DNA from: Roseiflexus sp.
GTDB taxonomy: Bacteria > Chloroflexota > Chloroflexia > Chloroflexales > Roseiflexaceae
DNA length: 37,490 nucleotides
Assembly (NCBI GenBank): GCA_017743475.1
Contig: JAGHYV010000047.1
Location: forward strand, 1 to 37,490
Direction: 5' to 3'
Shown: positions 20,257-27,784 of the stretch, piece after piece
Layout: the number at the start of each line of letters is the position of its first letter
Position numbering within the stretch: position 1 is the first letter of the stretch
Program-made: the position numbers and the translations under genes
The notes under the pieces: generated by a model
Database searches by the model: none
Told to the model about the DNA's origin: nothing
What the model saw: the letters and a program-made list of their open reading frames with translations, nothing else

Positions 20257-21738
20257 ATGTTTCGTACTCTTCTGGTTGCCAACCGTGGCGAAATTGCCGT
20301 TCGCATCATACGTACTTGCCGTGACATGGGCATCCGCACGGTTGCGCTCTATGACGACACTGACCTCAGTTCGCTCCATGTGCGCCTGGCTGATGCATGC
20401 GTGCGTCTGAGTTCGGGCGCGATCTACCAAGATGCCTCGGCGCTGGTTCAGATTGCGCGCGACTGCGGCGCGGACGCCATTCATCCCGGCTACGGCTTCC
20501 TTGCCGAGCACGATGAGTTTGCGCGTGCATGCGAGGAAGCCGGGATTACGTTCATCGGGCCGTCCAGCGCAATGCTGGCGCGCGTGCGCGATAAGATCGC
20601 CACACTCGAAGCTGTACGTGCTGCTGGTTTCGCTGTGCCACGCCACTCATTGCAAGCCTATCGCGCTTCGGAAGGGGATGCGTTGCACGCTGCCGCCGGA
20701 CGACTCGGCTACCCGCTGGCGCTCAAGTCGTACCGTGGCGGGCGCAGCTATGGCACGCGCCTGGTGTATGAGCCGACACAGCTGGAGAGCATTGCGCAGC
20801 ATGCGCAGTCGGCGGCACTGACTGCATTTGGTGACGACCGGCTCTATCTGGAAGAAGCATTTCTCCCGGCACGCTACCTGGAAGTCCAGATCGTTGGCGA
20901 CCACTACGGCAATCTGGTGCATCTGGGTGAACGCGATGGCTCGATCCAGCACAACTATCACAAGGTCGTAGCAGAGTCGCCGGCGCCGTATCTAACCGAC
21001 GCACAGCGCGAAGATCTCTGGCGACAGGCGCTTGCAATCGGGCGTTTGCTGGGATGCTCCAATGCCTGCACGATCGAATTCGTCCTCGATGCACAGGGAC
21101 ATTTCTACTTCACCGAAGTCAAAATGCGGATTCAGGTCGAGCATCCAGTCACCGAAATGCGTACTGGTATCGACCTGGTACGCACGCAGATCCAGATCGC
21201 TGCAGGCGAACCACTTGGTTTTTCGCAGGACGATGTCATCCTTCGCGGATGCGCCATCCAGGCACGCGTCAATGCAGAGGATCCCTGGAACCATTACCTG
21301 CCTAGCCCTGGGCGCCTGCGCCGGTTTCGCTTTCCGGGTGGACCAGGCGTGCGCGTTGATACCTATGCCTACGGTGGTTGCGATGTCCCGGTGCGCTATG
21401 ATCCACTATTGGCAAAGGTTGTCGCCTGGGACGATACGCGCGCAGGGGCGCTGCAACGGTTGCGCCGCGCAGTTGCCGATTTTGCGATCAGCGGCGTGCA
21501 AACGAACCTGCCGCTGATCCAGCGCATCCTAGATACACCCGAATTTACTGCCGGAACGTATGACTCAGAATTCGACCGACAATCTCTGCCGGGTGCTGAA
21601 ATTCCTGATGATCAACTCCGCGATCTGGCAGTTGCAGCTGCGCTGGCGTACCTCCGCCGGAGGAGTAATACTGTTGACGCTCTCCCCAACCGTGCCAGTT
21701 CTGGATGGCACCGAGACTCGCGCAGGTTGCCACAGTAG
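20257..21738 (+). CDS. biotin carboxylase subunit, divergent at the ATP-grasp lid
   Basis: A 493-residue biotin carboxylase homologue that would carboxylate biotin with ATP and bicarbonate. The N-terminal VANRGEIAVRIIR, HPGYGFLAEH, the ATP-grasp core and the C-terminal EDPWNHYLPSPGRL are typical. Lys113, Lys157, Lys236, Glu287, Arg291 and Glu295 match the key residues of the E. coli enzyme. Several positions do not. The glycine-rich lid, normally AAAGGGGRGM, reads SYRGGRSYGT (158-167). The metal ligand Asn290 equivalent is Lys289 (TEVKMRIQVEH). ERDCSxQRRHQKV has become ERDGSIQHNYHKV. It is full length with no frameshift, so it may be catalytically altered rather than dead. It starts 11 bases after the carboxyltransferase with an AGAGG site. 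Confidence 0.88.
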   Translation: MFRTLLVANRGEIAVRIIRTCRDMGIRTVALYDDTDLSSLHVRLADACVRLSSGAIYQDASALVQIARDCGADAIHPGYGFLAEHDEFARACEEAGITFIGPSSAMLARVRDKIATLEAVRAAGFAVPRHSLQAYRASEGDALHAAAGRLGYPLALKSYRGGRSYGTRLVYEPTQLESIAQHAQSAALTAFGDDRLYLEEAFLPARYLEVQIVGDHYGNLVHLGERDGSIQHNYHKVVAESPAPYLTDAQREDLWRQALAIGRLLGCSNACTIEFVLDAQGHFYFTEVKMRIQVEHPVTEMRTGIDLVRTQIQIAAGEPLGFSQDDVILRGCAIQARVNAEDPWNHYLPSPGRLRRFRFPGGPGVRVDTYAYGGCDVPVRYDPLLAKVVAWDDTRAGALQRLRRAVADFAISGVQTNLPLIQRILDTPEFTAGTYDSEFDRQSLPGAEIPDDQLRDLAVAAALAYLRRRSNTVDALPNRASSGWHRDSRRLPQ

Positions 21739-21749
21739 GGGGAAAGACA

Positions 21750-22244
21750 ATGAGCAAACTGAGCGTTACTATCGATGGCCGAATCTTTACCGTCGAAACG
21801 CCGCCGTTGCCCCGCACAACTGGCGAGATGACGGTGCGGGTCAATGGGCAGACTGTCAATGTACTGCTGCATGATACGGGCAGTTCCGAACTTCTCGACT
21901 GGCTCATCGTGGAAGGGCGCCCCTACGAACTGGTTATCGATCCCAATCTGCGCTGGATACGCTCGCGCTTCGGTTTGCATCAGGTTGAAGTACGCGATCT
22001 GGAATCCACGATTGCGCGTCCGCCAAGTGGCGATGGACGGATCAAAGCGCCCATCCCCGGCTTGATTACCCGCGTCCTTGTCAATCCTGGCGAACTGGTC
22101 GAGATCGGGCAACCATTGCTGGTGTTGGAAGCAATGAAGATGGAGAACGAAATTCGCGCTCCACGGTCTGGTCGCGTGACACAGGTCAACGTCGCCGTCG
22201 GGCAGAGCGTTGCTCTTGGAATGGTGCTTGCAGAAGTGGAATAG
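21750..22244 (+). CDS. biotin carboxyl carrier protein (biotin/lipoyl attachment domain)
   Basis: A 164-residue carrier with a C-terminal biotinyl domain (about 95-164). Biotin would be joined to Lys130 in VLEAMKMENEI, the canonical motif, followed by the usual APRSGRVTQVNVAVGQSV hairpin. Residues 1-95 form a beta-rich N-terminal part (MSKLSVTIDGRIFTVE, VRVNGQTVNVLL) like the carriers of acyl-CoA carboxylases with separate subunits. ATG 21750 is preceded by GGGGGAAAG, 11 bases after the biotin carboxylase stop. It is the last gene of the operon; a strong hairpin follows at once. Confidence 0.93.
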   Translation: MSKLSVTIDGRIFTVETPPLPRTTGEMTVRVNGQTVNVLLHDTGSSELLDWLIVEGRPYELVIDPNLRWIRSRFGLHQVEVRDLESTIARPPSGDGRIKAPIPGLITRVLVNPGELVEIGQPLLVLEAMKMENEIRAPRSGRVTQVNVAVGQSVALGMVLAEVE

Positions 22245-22250
22245 GGGTCA

Positions 22251-22279
22251 GGTGGGTGAAGGCAGCGCCTTCGCCCACC
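22251..22279 (+). terminator. hairpin at the end of the lipid-synthase operon
   Basis: A 13-bp stem with one G-T pair (GGTGGGTGAAGGC / GCCTTCGCCCACC) and an AGC loop begins 6 bases after the carrier-protein stop. It lacks a clean T-run, but its strength and position make it the likely operon terminator. Confidence 0.6.
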
Positions 22280-22317
22280 ACGGGCGCCTGCTGTTGTAAC
22301 GTGAAAATTTGACTTCA

Positions 22318-22392
22318 CTGCAAAAACGCACCGCTGAGACGCCGAGAGCACGGAGAACCCTGAAAACGGACCTTGATGGATGCACGGCATCT
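22318..22392 (-). repeat. 160-bp dispersed repeat, copy 3 (partial, inverted)
   Basis: In reverse complement this matches the right half of the 160-bp element at 3631 and 35125: it opens CTGCAAAAACGCACCGCTGA and continues through the CGGAGAACCCTGAAAACG block to the GATGGATGCA block. The other half is missing or too diverged to align. Confidence 0.75.
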
Positions 22393-22430
22393 CGCGCCTC
22401 ACGCGGCGACCGAAATGATGGCGATTGAGA

Positions 22431-22732
22431 AATAAATCCGGTATGCGCCTTGTGCCGTCGGGCTCATGGCGATTGAGCATTTATAGCAGTTCTCTTGTCG
22501 GGCAGGGTTGCACCCGCTATCAAAAGCAGACGCCGTGTGCGCCGTCCCTCCGCGTGCTCCGCGTCTCTGTGTGCATCAGACTGGCTCACGCGGAGGCGCG
22601 GAGATGGGGAGCGCAGCGAAGCGGGCGTCTCGCGCGCCACGGCAGACCCGACCAAGGGTCAATGTATCTGAGGACTGCTATAATCCGGTATACGCTCTTG
22701 CTGTCGGGCTCATGGCGATTGAGCATAAATCC
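22431..22732 (+). repeat. direct repeat pair about 55 bp long, 247 bp apart
   Basis: Segments at about 22431-22484 and 22678-22732 share an AATCCGGTAT block and the 20-mer GTCGGGCTCATGGCGATTGA with AGCAT after it. The first copy runs on into TTATAGCAGTTCTC, whose reverse complement recurs at 27473-27503. These are members of a dispersed family linked to the 205-bp element at 27307. Confidence 0.65.
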
Positions 22733-22757
22733 GCTATCCCGAACGAGCTGTCGGGCT

Positions 22758-22894
22758 AAAGCCCTCGGCTGTGGAATGCAAAGCCCGCCTGCGCGGGCTA
22801 AAGCGGATTATTCATTCAAAGACCATAAGCCCTCGGCTATGCAGGGCGAAGCCCGCCTGCGCGGACTATGGCGAATAATCACTTCAAAGACCAT
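22758..22894 (+). repeat. 68-bp GC-palindromic repeat, two tandem units
   Basis: Two units with a 68-bp period each run from GCCCTCGGCT through AAGCCCGCCTGCGCGG (a palindrome-rich core) to TTCAAAGACCAT. The second unit ends against the ribose-5-phosphate isomerase stop, so it may also shape the 3' end of that message. A further relative lies at about 31660-31735. Confidence 0.8.
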
Positions 22895-22895
22895 T

Positions 22896-23597
22896 TTATT
22901 GGTGCACCGATGGCGCGTGCAACTCCACAATCCCATCGGGACCGGCGATCACTGCTAGTGACACCATACCGAGAAACAATCCGTGCGCCACAACACCCGG
23001 AATAGCGCAGATAGACGCTGCGAGTGCTTCCGGATCGGCAATAATGCCAAAATTGCAGTCGAGGATCAGGTTTCCCTCATCGGTCACAAATGGCGCACCA
23101 TTGCGGTCACGGCGCAGCGCTGGCACGCCGCCGAGCGCCCTCAGACGACGCACACAGAGCGGCAACCCAAAAGCAACAACTTCAACCGGGAGCGGCGAGC
23201 GCTCTCCCAGCCGTTCGACACATTTACTGGCAGCTGCCATCACTACGAAGCGCGCTGCGGAAGCCGCCACGATTTTCTCACGCAGCATCGCTCCACCCAG
23301 ACCTTTGATGAGCCTCAGTTGCGGATCGATTTCATCAGCGCCATCCAGCGCCAGATCGAGGTGTGGCTGACGATCCAGCGTTGTTAGTGGGATACCAAGT
23401 TCGCGCGCCAGCGCTGCCGTCACCTCTGATGTGGGCACACCGGTGACCCGCTGCAGACGACCATCAGCCAGACGCGCTGCAAGCCCGTGCAGCATGAATG
23501 TGGCAGTCGAGCCGGTTCCCAGTCCGATCGTCATCCCACTCTCGACATACCCAAGTGCGTGTTCTGCCGCACGCTGGCGGTAGAGATTGTCGTCCAC
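22896..23597 (-). CDS. rpiA: ribose-5-phosphate isomerase A
   Basis: A 233-residue enzyme that interconverts ribose 5-phosphate and ribulose 5-phosphate in the pentose phosphate and Calvin-type pathways. The family motifs are clear: GLGTGSTA (phosphate-binding), the catalytic DGADEID, and KGLGGAMLREK. The length is normal for RpiA. I placed the start at GTG 23595-23597, preceded by CAGGAG with 5-base spacing; a longer frame would overlap the end of the upstream gene. It is the third gene of a short minus-strand run behind the SCO1 and cupredoxin-like genes, an unrelated pathway, so the grouping may be only transcriptional. Confidence 0.94.
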   Translation of the reverse strand: MDDNLYRQRAAEHALGYVESGMTIGLGTGSTATFMLHGLAARLADGRLQRVTGVPTSEVTAALARELGIPLTTLDRQPHLDLALDGADEIDPQLRLIKGLGGAMLREKIVAASAARFVVMAAASKCVERLGERSPLPVEVVAFGLPLCVRRLRALGGVPALRRDRNGAPFVTDEGNLILDCNFGIIADPEALAASICAIPGVVAHGLFLGMVSLAVIAGPDGIVELHAPSVHQ

Positions 23598-23610
23598 GTC
23601 GTCTCCTGAC

Positions 23611-23985
23611 TTATTCCCGTGACACAACGATGCGGAGACGCTGCGACTGATGCAGCGTACAGATCAGTTCGTAGACTCCAGGATTATAGTAGCGCTGCTC
23701 GAACTGCTGACCAGGATCGATTTTGAACGGTCCCACCTGGATCGGCTGCACATCCTCGTTGCGAATGACGAGCGTATCCTTCCCCCGGAGCGACAGTTCG
23801 ATTGTCTGCGGCAGAATGTCGAGTTGCTCACCAGACGCCAGACGCGCCACGCTGCCCGGAGGCACGGTGAAGACCAGGTAGCGGTCAGCATTGCGACGCT
23901 GATACTCGTACCAGACGCCCGTGCCTGCGATGCCGACCGCGAGGAGCGCCAGGATCAGCAACGCTGTACGATGCGCCGACCACAT
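23611..23985 (-). CDS. membrane-anchored cupredoxin-like protein
   Basis: A 124-residue protein with an N-terminal hydrophobic anchor (about 7-25) and an extracytoplasmic beta-sandwich. The final strands, NPGVYELICTLHQSQRLRIVV, have the CxxH spacing of cupredoxins (Cys109, His112). However, the Met ligand expected a few residues later is absent, and the first His, usually after an NxDxxxH stretch, is not seen in IRNEDVQPIQV. It may bind copper in a modified site or only keep the fold. It starts 3 bases after the SCO1 gene, so a role in copper delivery or cytochrome oxidase assembly is plausible. Confidence 0.72.
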   Translation of the reverse strand: MWSAHRTALLILALLAVGIAGTGVWYEYQRRNADRYLVFTVPPGSVARLASGEQLDILPQTIELSLRGKDTLVIRNEDVQPIQVGPFKIDPGQQFEQRYYNPGVYELICTLHQSQRLRIVVSRE

Positions 23986-23988
23986 TGC

Positions 23989-24582
23989 TCAGGCGCCTCC
24001 CTGCCGCACTAGGTAGCGCAGGTCGCTGACAATATCATCAACTGGCATGCCATGGGTAAACAGTAATCGCCAGCGCCCGGCAGCGTCAATTACATAGATG
24101 AAGGTTGAGTGATCAATGGTGTACTTGAGCGCCGAGCCGGGCAGTTCGCGGCGGATCGAGGTCACGCCATAATCCTGCATCACCGGGCTGAGTTCCGACT
24201 CACTGCCACGCAATCCGATAAACGTCGGATCGAAAGCGGTTACATACCGTTTCAGGCGTTCCGGCGTATCGCGGTCCGGGTCAAGCGAAACAAAGACACC
24301 CTGCACCTTTTCTGCATCGGCGCCGAGTTTGCGGCGTGCTGCCGCCATATCGGAAAGGGCAGCCGGGCACATATCAGGGCAGTTAGTGAACCCAAAGAAG
24401 AGAATGACAATTTTGCCGCGGTGTTCGCTCAGGCGAAACGGCTTGCCGTCAAAGTCGGTCAGGGTAAAATCAGGCGCTTCTTTCGGCGGGTCGAGCGTGA
24501 CGCCCCGGAAATCATATCTGCCGCACGCGCTGACAACGGTCACGAGTGCGAGCAGGACGAAAACTCGGAAACCTCGCAGCAT
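23989..24582 (-). CDS. SCO1/SenC/PrrC family copper chaperone lipoprotein
   Basis: A 197-residue thioredoxin-fold lipoprotein that delivers copper to, or reduces the CuA site of, cytochrome c oxidase. The lipobox VVSAC gives Cys20 as the lipidated residue after a typical signal peptide. The copper ligands are all present: Cys68 and Cys72 in TNCPDMCP, and His158 in TIDHSTFIYVID. FVSLDPDRDTPERLKRY is also typical. ATG 24580-24582 is preceded by AAGGA about 6 bases away. It is the first gene of the minus-strand unit and is followed at once by the cupredoxin-like gene. Confidence 0.94.
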   Translation of the reverse strand: MLRGFRVFVLLALVTVVSACGRYDFRGVTLDPPKEAPDFTLTDFDGKPFRLSEHRGKIVILFFGFTNCPDMCPAALSDMAAARRKLGADAEKVQGVFVSLDPDRDTPERLKRYVTAFDPTFIGLRGSESELSPVMQDYGVTSIRRELPGSALKYTIDHSTFIYVIDAAGRWRLLFTHGMPVDDIVSDLRYLVRQGGA

Positions 24583-24684
24583 GGCGTTCCTTTCAGAACG
24601 TTGAACGCTTCTTCACACAACGCTGCATAGTATACCATTCACAAGAAGGGCGTGGATGCAACGAAGCGCCTGTTTATCGTCGGG

Positions 24685-24714
24685 TTGCCAGGTCTTAACA
24701 GAATACCGTATAAA
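24685..24714 (+). promoter_or_regulatory. candidate sigma-70 promoter
   Basis: TTGCCA at 24685-24690 and TATAAA at 24709-24714 are separated by 18 bases. It lies about 150 bp upstream of the membrane protein gene at 24865. The 24583-24864 gap otherwise holds only a possible worn copy of the 160-bp repeat's right end near 24817-24852. Confidence 0.4.
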
Positions 24715-24864
24715 ATGACACCACACGGTCTCAATATCCGTGATGCAATTCAGAGCGAAAGGGTCACTTCACCACAGAGCCGCAGCGGACACAGTGAACG
24801 ATTGATGGAAACCTCCACGTGACGGGTGTCTCGACGGTGAGTTTTTGCGGAGCAGACTCGGGCG

Positions 24865-26826
24865 ATGCGTCTACCGATGGCTGTTTTTCTGATCCTGAGC
24901 GGTTTTTACCTGCTCACGATGAGCGGGCATACCTACTCGTCCGACGAAGAAACGATGCTTGCTGTTACCCGCGGACTGATCGAACGCGGTGATGTGGCAG
25001 TTGTCGTCGAAGATGGTGCGCCGGTATCTGCGCTGCGTTCAGGACACGACGGCAGAGTCTATTCACCCTACGGCGTCCTTCCTTCCCTGCTGGCAATCCC
25101 GCTCCATTTCTTGGGTACGCTGATCGCACCGTCCGGTCTGCAAGCTGACTATGCGTCTCGCTTCGCGGTGATGATGCTCAACAGCCTGCTGACGGCAGCC
25201 ACATGCGCCATTCTGGTTGAATGGACTCAGCGGCTCGGTGCAACCGACGAATGGGCGCTGATGCTGGCGCTCCTCTACGGTCTGGCGACATTCGCCTGGA
25301 CGTATGCCCGAACGTTCTTTTCTGAGCCGCTGGCCGCCCTCTTGATCCTTGGCGCAACCGAACGCGCCTGGAGCGCCTTTCGCGTCAATTCCCTCGGCGC
25401 GCAGTACAGGATGCTGTTTCTATCAGGGCTTCTGGCAGGACTGCTGCCAGCAACCCGGATTGCTGCCGCTATCGCGCTCCCGGTCATCGGTCTCTACGTG
25501 CTTTGGGAAACACTGAAAACCTGGTCAACAAAACCAACTGATCAAACAAAAAGCGCTCCTTGTCAACGCCGGCAGATGCTGGCATACGTACTGAGCGGCT
25601 TGATTATCTGGATCGCTGGTTTGCTTCCCGGTTTTGCACTTGCCGGATGGTACAATCTGGCGCGCTTCGAAACGCTGCTTGCGTCCGGTTATGGAAGCGA
25701 AGCGTTTCAGTTCGCGACGCCGCTCGCCGAAGGTCTGTTTGGGTTGCTCCTCAGTCCGGGCAAAAGTGTGTTCCTGTATGCTCCGCCTCTCCTGCTGGCT
25801 TTTCCCGGCGGTTTCGCTCTGTGGCGGCGTGGTGAACGAACCATAGTCCTGGTGATAGCGGGGCTTTTTCTGTCGCACCTGCTGCTCTACGCGCGCTGGG
25901 GTCAGTGGCCCGGCGGCGGCGTCTGGGGACCACGCTTCCTGCTGCCAGTCGTGGCGCCAGTTATGGTTCTGGCTGCCGGTCTTGGCATCTTGACACCTAT
26001 GCAACGCTTAGGGCTGCGTCTGTTAACTCCTGCGCTCGTGCTGGGTGGTGCAGGATTCGTCGGCAATCTTGGCGGCGTTCTGCTCAACTTCGACACATAT
26101 GCAGTTTCTACCCCCTTCCACACCAGTGTCTATACTTTCTCTGGCTCCCCACTGGTCGGGCACTGGCGCCTGTTGATCGAACGATGGGCGCGTTACAGCG
26201 TGCTACCACCCTTCTGTCGGCTAGGCGACGGTTTGTATGCGAGTGAGTCCAACGATAACCAGGCGCTGCCGCGACGCACTGGATCGAGTGGGAAGGTATC
26301 CTGTGTGGTACGTCGTGAAACGCGAATCACGCTGGTTCTCGATGACCGACGACCCGACAAAGCGCCGTCCAGTCAATTGCGCCTTCGATTAAACGAACGT
26401 GATCAGGGGTTGTTGCCAACCGGTCAGCAGCGAACCTACCACTGGCTCATACCGCCTGGTCGTACCCGTCTGGAGATTGTTGCGCAAACGTGGAATCCTT
26501 TTGAGACAGGCTTCAGTGACCGCAATGATCCCCTGGGTCCGGCAATCGTCGCATTGCGTGGACAGTCTGGTGATGGCGCCGCACTTACACTTGTCGATAC
26601 GGCTGTGGCACCGCTGCCGACGCTTCCACGTCCGCGCTGGGCCTGGTACTATGATCCGCCGAACCAGCATCTGGTCGACCACTGGCTTTGGTATCTGCCG
26701 CGATCCGAACTCACCGTCAACCAGATGCTGGCGATGGGCGGCATAGTCGTACTCACCGGAACGATCAGTCTTGTAGCCGGGATACGTCTGATGCTAGCAG
26801 CCATTCGTAAACGTAGTGTACAATGA
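24865..26826 (+). CDS. polytopic membrane protein, probable GT-C type glycosyltransferase
   Basis: A 653-residue protein with about 10-12 predicted membrane helices in its first 420 residues, then a large extracytoplasmic domain (about 430-620) and a last helix near 630. The first loop after helix 1 carries SSDEETMLAVTRGL, like the acidic DE motif of GT-C glycosyltransferases that use polyprenyl-phosphate sugars. Later features are YSPYGVLPSLLAIPL and WPGGGVWGPRFLLPV. Such proteins are common in Chloroflexota, but substrate and donor cannot be read here. It starts at ATG 24865 with a GGAG about 12 bases upstream, which is loose. The ferredoxin gene follows after 42 bp and may be co-transcribed. 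Confidence 0.72.
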   Translation: MRLPMAVFLILSGFYLLTMSGHTYSSDEETMLAVTRGLIERGDVAVVVEDGAPVSALRSGHDGRVYSPYGVLPSLLAIPLHFLGTLIAPSGLQADYASRFAVMMLNSLLTAATCAILVEWTQRLGATDEWALMLALLYGLATFAWTYARTFFSEPLAALLILGATERAWSAFRVNSLGAQYRMLFLSGLLAGLLPATRIAAAIALPVIGLYVLWETLKTWSTKPTDQTKSAPCQRRQMLAYVLSGLIIWIAGLLPGFALAGWYNLARFETLLASGYGSEAFQFATPLAEGLFGLLLSPGKSVFLYAPPLLLAFPGGFALWRRGERTIVLVIAGLFLSHLLLYARWGQWPGGGVWGPRFLLPVVAPVMVLAAGLGILTPMQRLGLRLLTPALVLGGAGFVGNLGGVLLNFDTYAVSTPFHTSVYTFSGSPLVGHWRLLIERWARYSVLPPFCRLGDGLYASESNDNQALPRRTGSSGKVSCVVRRETRITLVLDDRRPDKAPSSQLRLRLNERDQGLLPTGQQRTYHWLIPPGRTRLEIVAQTWNPFETGFSDRNDPLGPAIVALRGQSGDGAALTLVDTAVAPLPTLPRPRWAWYYDPPNQHLVDHWLWYLPRSELTVNQMLAMGGIVVLTGTISLVAGIRLMLAAIRKRSVQ

Positions 26827-26868
26827 TTGATTGCGTCATACTGAAACAGCACAGAGGAGCACGAGCGT

Positions 26869-27240
26869 ATGCCCAGACTGACAGTTGCAGGCAAAACGGC
26901 TGAATGGAGCGCAGACAAGCGATTGGTCAACGCTATCGAGGACATGGGCATCCACATTGGTCATCGGTGCGGCGGTAAGGCGCGCTGCACAACATGCCGG
27001 GTGATATTCGTCTCCGGTGAACCCGATACGATGACTGCTGCCGAGTACGAGAAACTCAAAGAGCGCGGACTCCTCGGCGAGTACCGCCTCTCCTGCCAGA
27101 TCCTCTGCACCCATGATATGGAGGTCAAAGCAGTGATGACCCTGGAAAATCAGGAAGGATGGACAGATACCGGTCCACGCCCGGCGGATACGGTCGAACC
27201 AGCGGCGGAATGGTTTCCCACATCGACATTCGGTGCATAG
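26869..27240 (+). CDS. 2Fe-2S ferredoxin
   Basis: A 123-residue soluble electron carrier. Residues 1-85 form a plant/vertebrate-type 2Fe-2S domain with Cys34, Cys40, Cys43 and Cys76 (CGGKARCTTC, then LSCQILC), a C-x5-C-x2-C-x32-C spacing close to adrenodoxin and Fdx types. A fifth cysteine, Cys80, follows. The C-terminal 40 residues are an acidic, Pro-rich tail. An AGAGGAG site precedes the ATG at 26869. It is followed by a clear terminator. The redox partner is not evident from the neighbours. Confidence 0.92.
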   Translation: MPRLTVAGKTAEWSADKRLVNAIEDMGIHIGHRCGGKARCTTCRVIFVSGEPDTMTAAEYEKLKERGLLGEYRLSCQILCTHDMEVKAVMTLENQEGWTDTGPRPADTVEPAAEWFPTSTFGA

Positions 27241-27268
27241 CCGGAAGAATCTCACCCTGCTACTCTGC

Positions 27269-27307
27269 GAGCGAAGGCGGATATGTCGTCTTCGCTCTCT
27301 TCTTGTT
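27269..27307 (+). terminator. Rho-independent terminator after the ferredoxin gene
   Basis: An 11-bp stem with one G-T pair (GAGCGAAGGCG / CGTCTTCGCTC), a 7-base loop and the T-rich tail TCTTCTTGTT. It lies 29 bp after the ferredoxin stop. Confidence 0.85.
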
Positions 27308-27511
27308 ATGAAGATTGAGCATTTTAAATTCCCAATCTCCATTAGCCCACATCACGCTCGACGACGGACGATGTCGGATTGCTGATCTCGTTGTTCGAAA
27401 TTCATTTCGGTCATTGCGTGGGGTGCACTATTCCCAGGAGCGTTCAACCTTGTCCATCAGTTCAACCTTCGTGAGAACTGCTATAACTGCTATAAATGCT
27501 CAATCTTCATA
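27307..27511. mobile_element. 205-bp element with perfect 18-bp terminal inverted repeats (MITE-like)
   Basis: The ends TATGAAGATTGAGCATTT (27307-27324) and its exact reverse complement (27494-27511) bound a non-coding segment. The right end is preceded by GAGAACTGCTATAA, a motif recurring in this window. No target-site duplication is obvious and no transposase is present, so it would be a non-autonomous element. It begins inside the T-tail of the ferredoxin terminator. Confidence 0.65.
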
Positions 27512-27522
27512 GCCCGCAGTTT

Positions 27523-27634
27523 CCGCGCGCGGGCAGGGACGCCCGCGCACCCAGATCGCAATCGCACGTGGTTCGGTCATCCCGCCTTCGCCGCGTGCGG
27601 GCGCGGACGCCCACGCTCCCAGCATCAGGTTCAA
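27523..27634 (+). repeat. two GC-rich REP-like copies
   Basis: A block reading GCGCGGGCAGGGACGCCCGC near 27526 and one reading GTGCGGGCGCGGACGCCCAC near 27595, each followed by a run ending in CCCAG, are imperfect direct copies containing a self-complementary core. The rest of 27512-27784 holds no gene that I can support. Confidence 0.5.
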
Positions 27635-27784
27635 CCTTTGCGAGAACTGTTACAAGTTTGCACGGCGGCTCATGAGGCCACGGAGATGGTCTTCGCAAAT
27701 CGAGCCGAGGCGTTTACGCCGACGGCGTGCTCATGCTGACCACCGCGCAACGCGAACTCCAACGATGACCCTCTCGCCTCTCCC

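Noticed and set aside
19915-20646. 243-codon minus-strand frame across the carboxyltransferase/biotin carboxylase junction
   Set aside because: It is antisense to two well-supported genes, with no start signal or domain.
22245-22895. Small genes between the operon and rpiA
   Set aside because: The open frames there fall in dispersed repeats and have no coding pattern or ribosome-binding sites.
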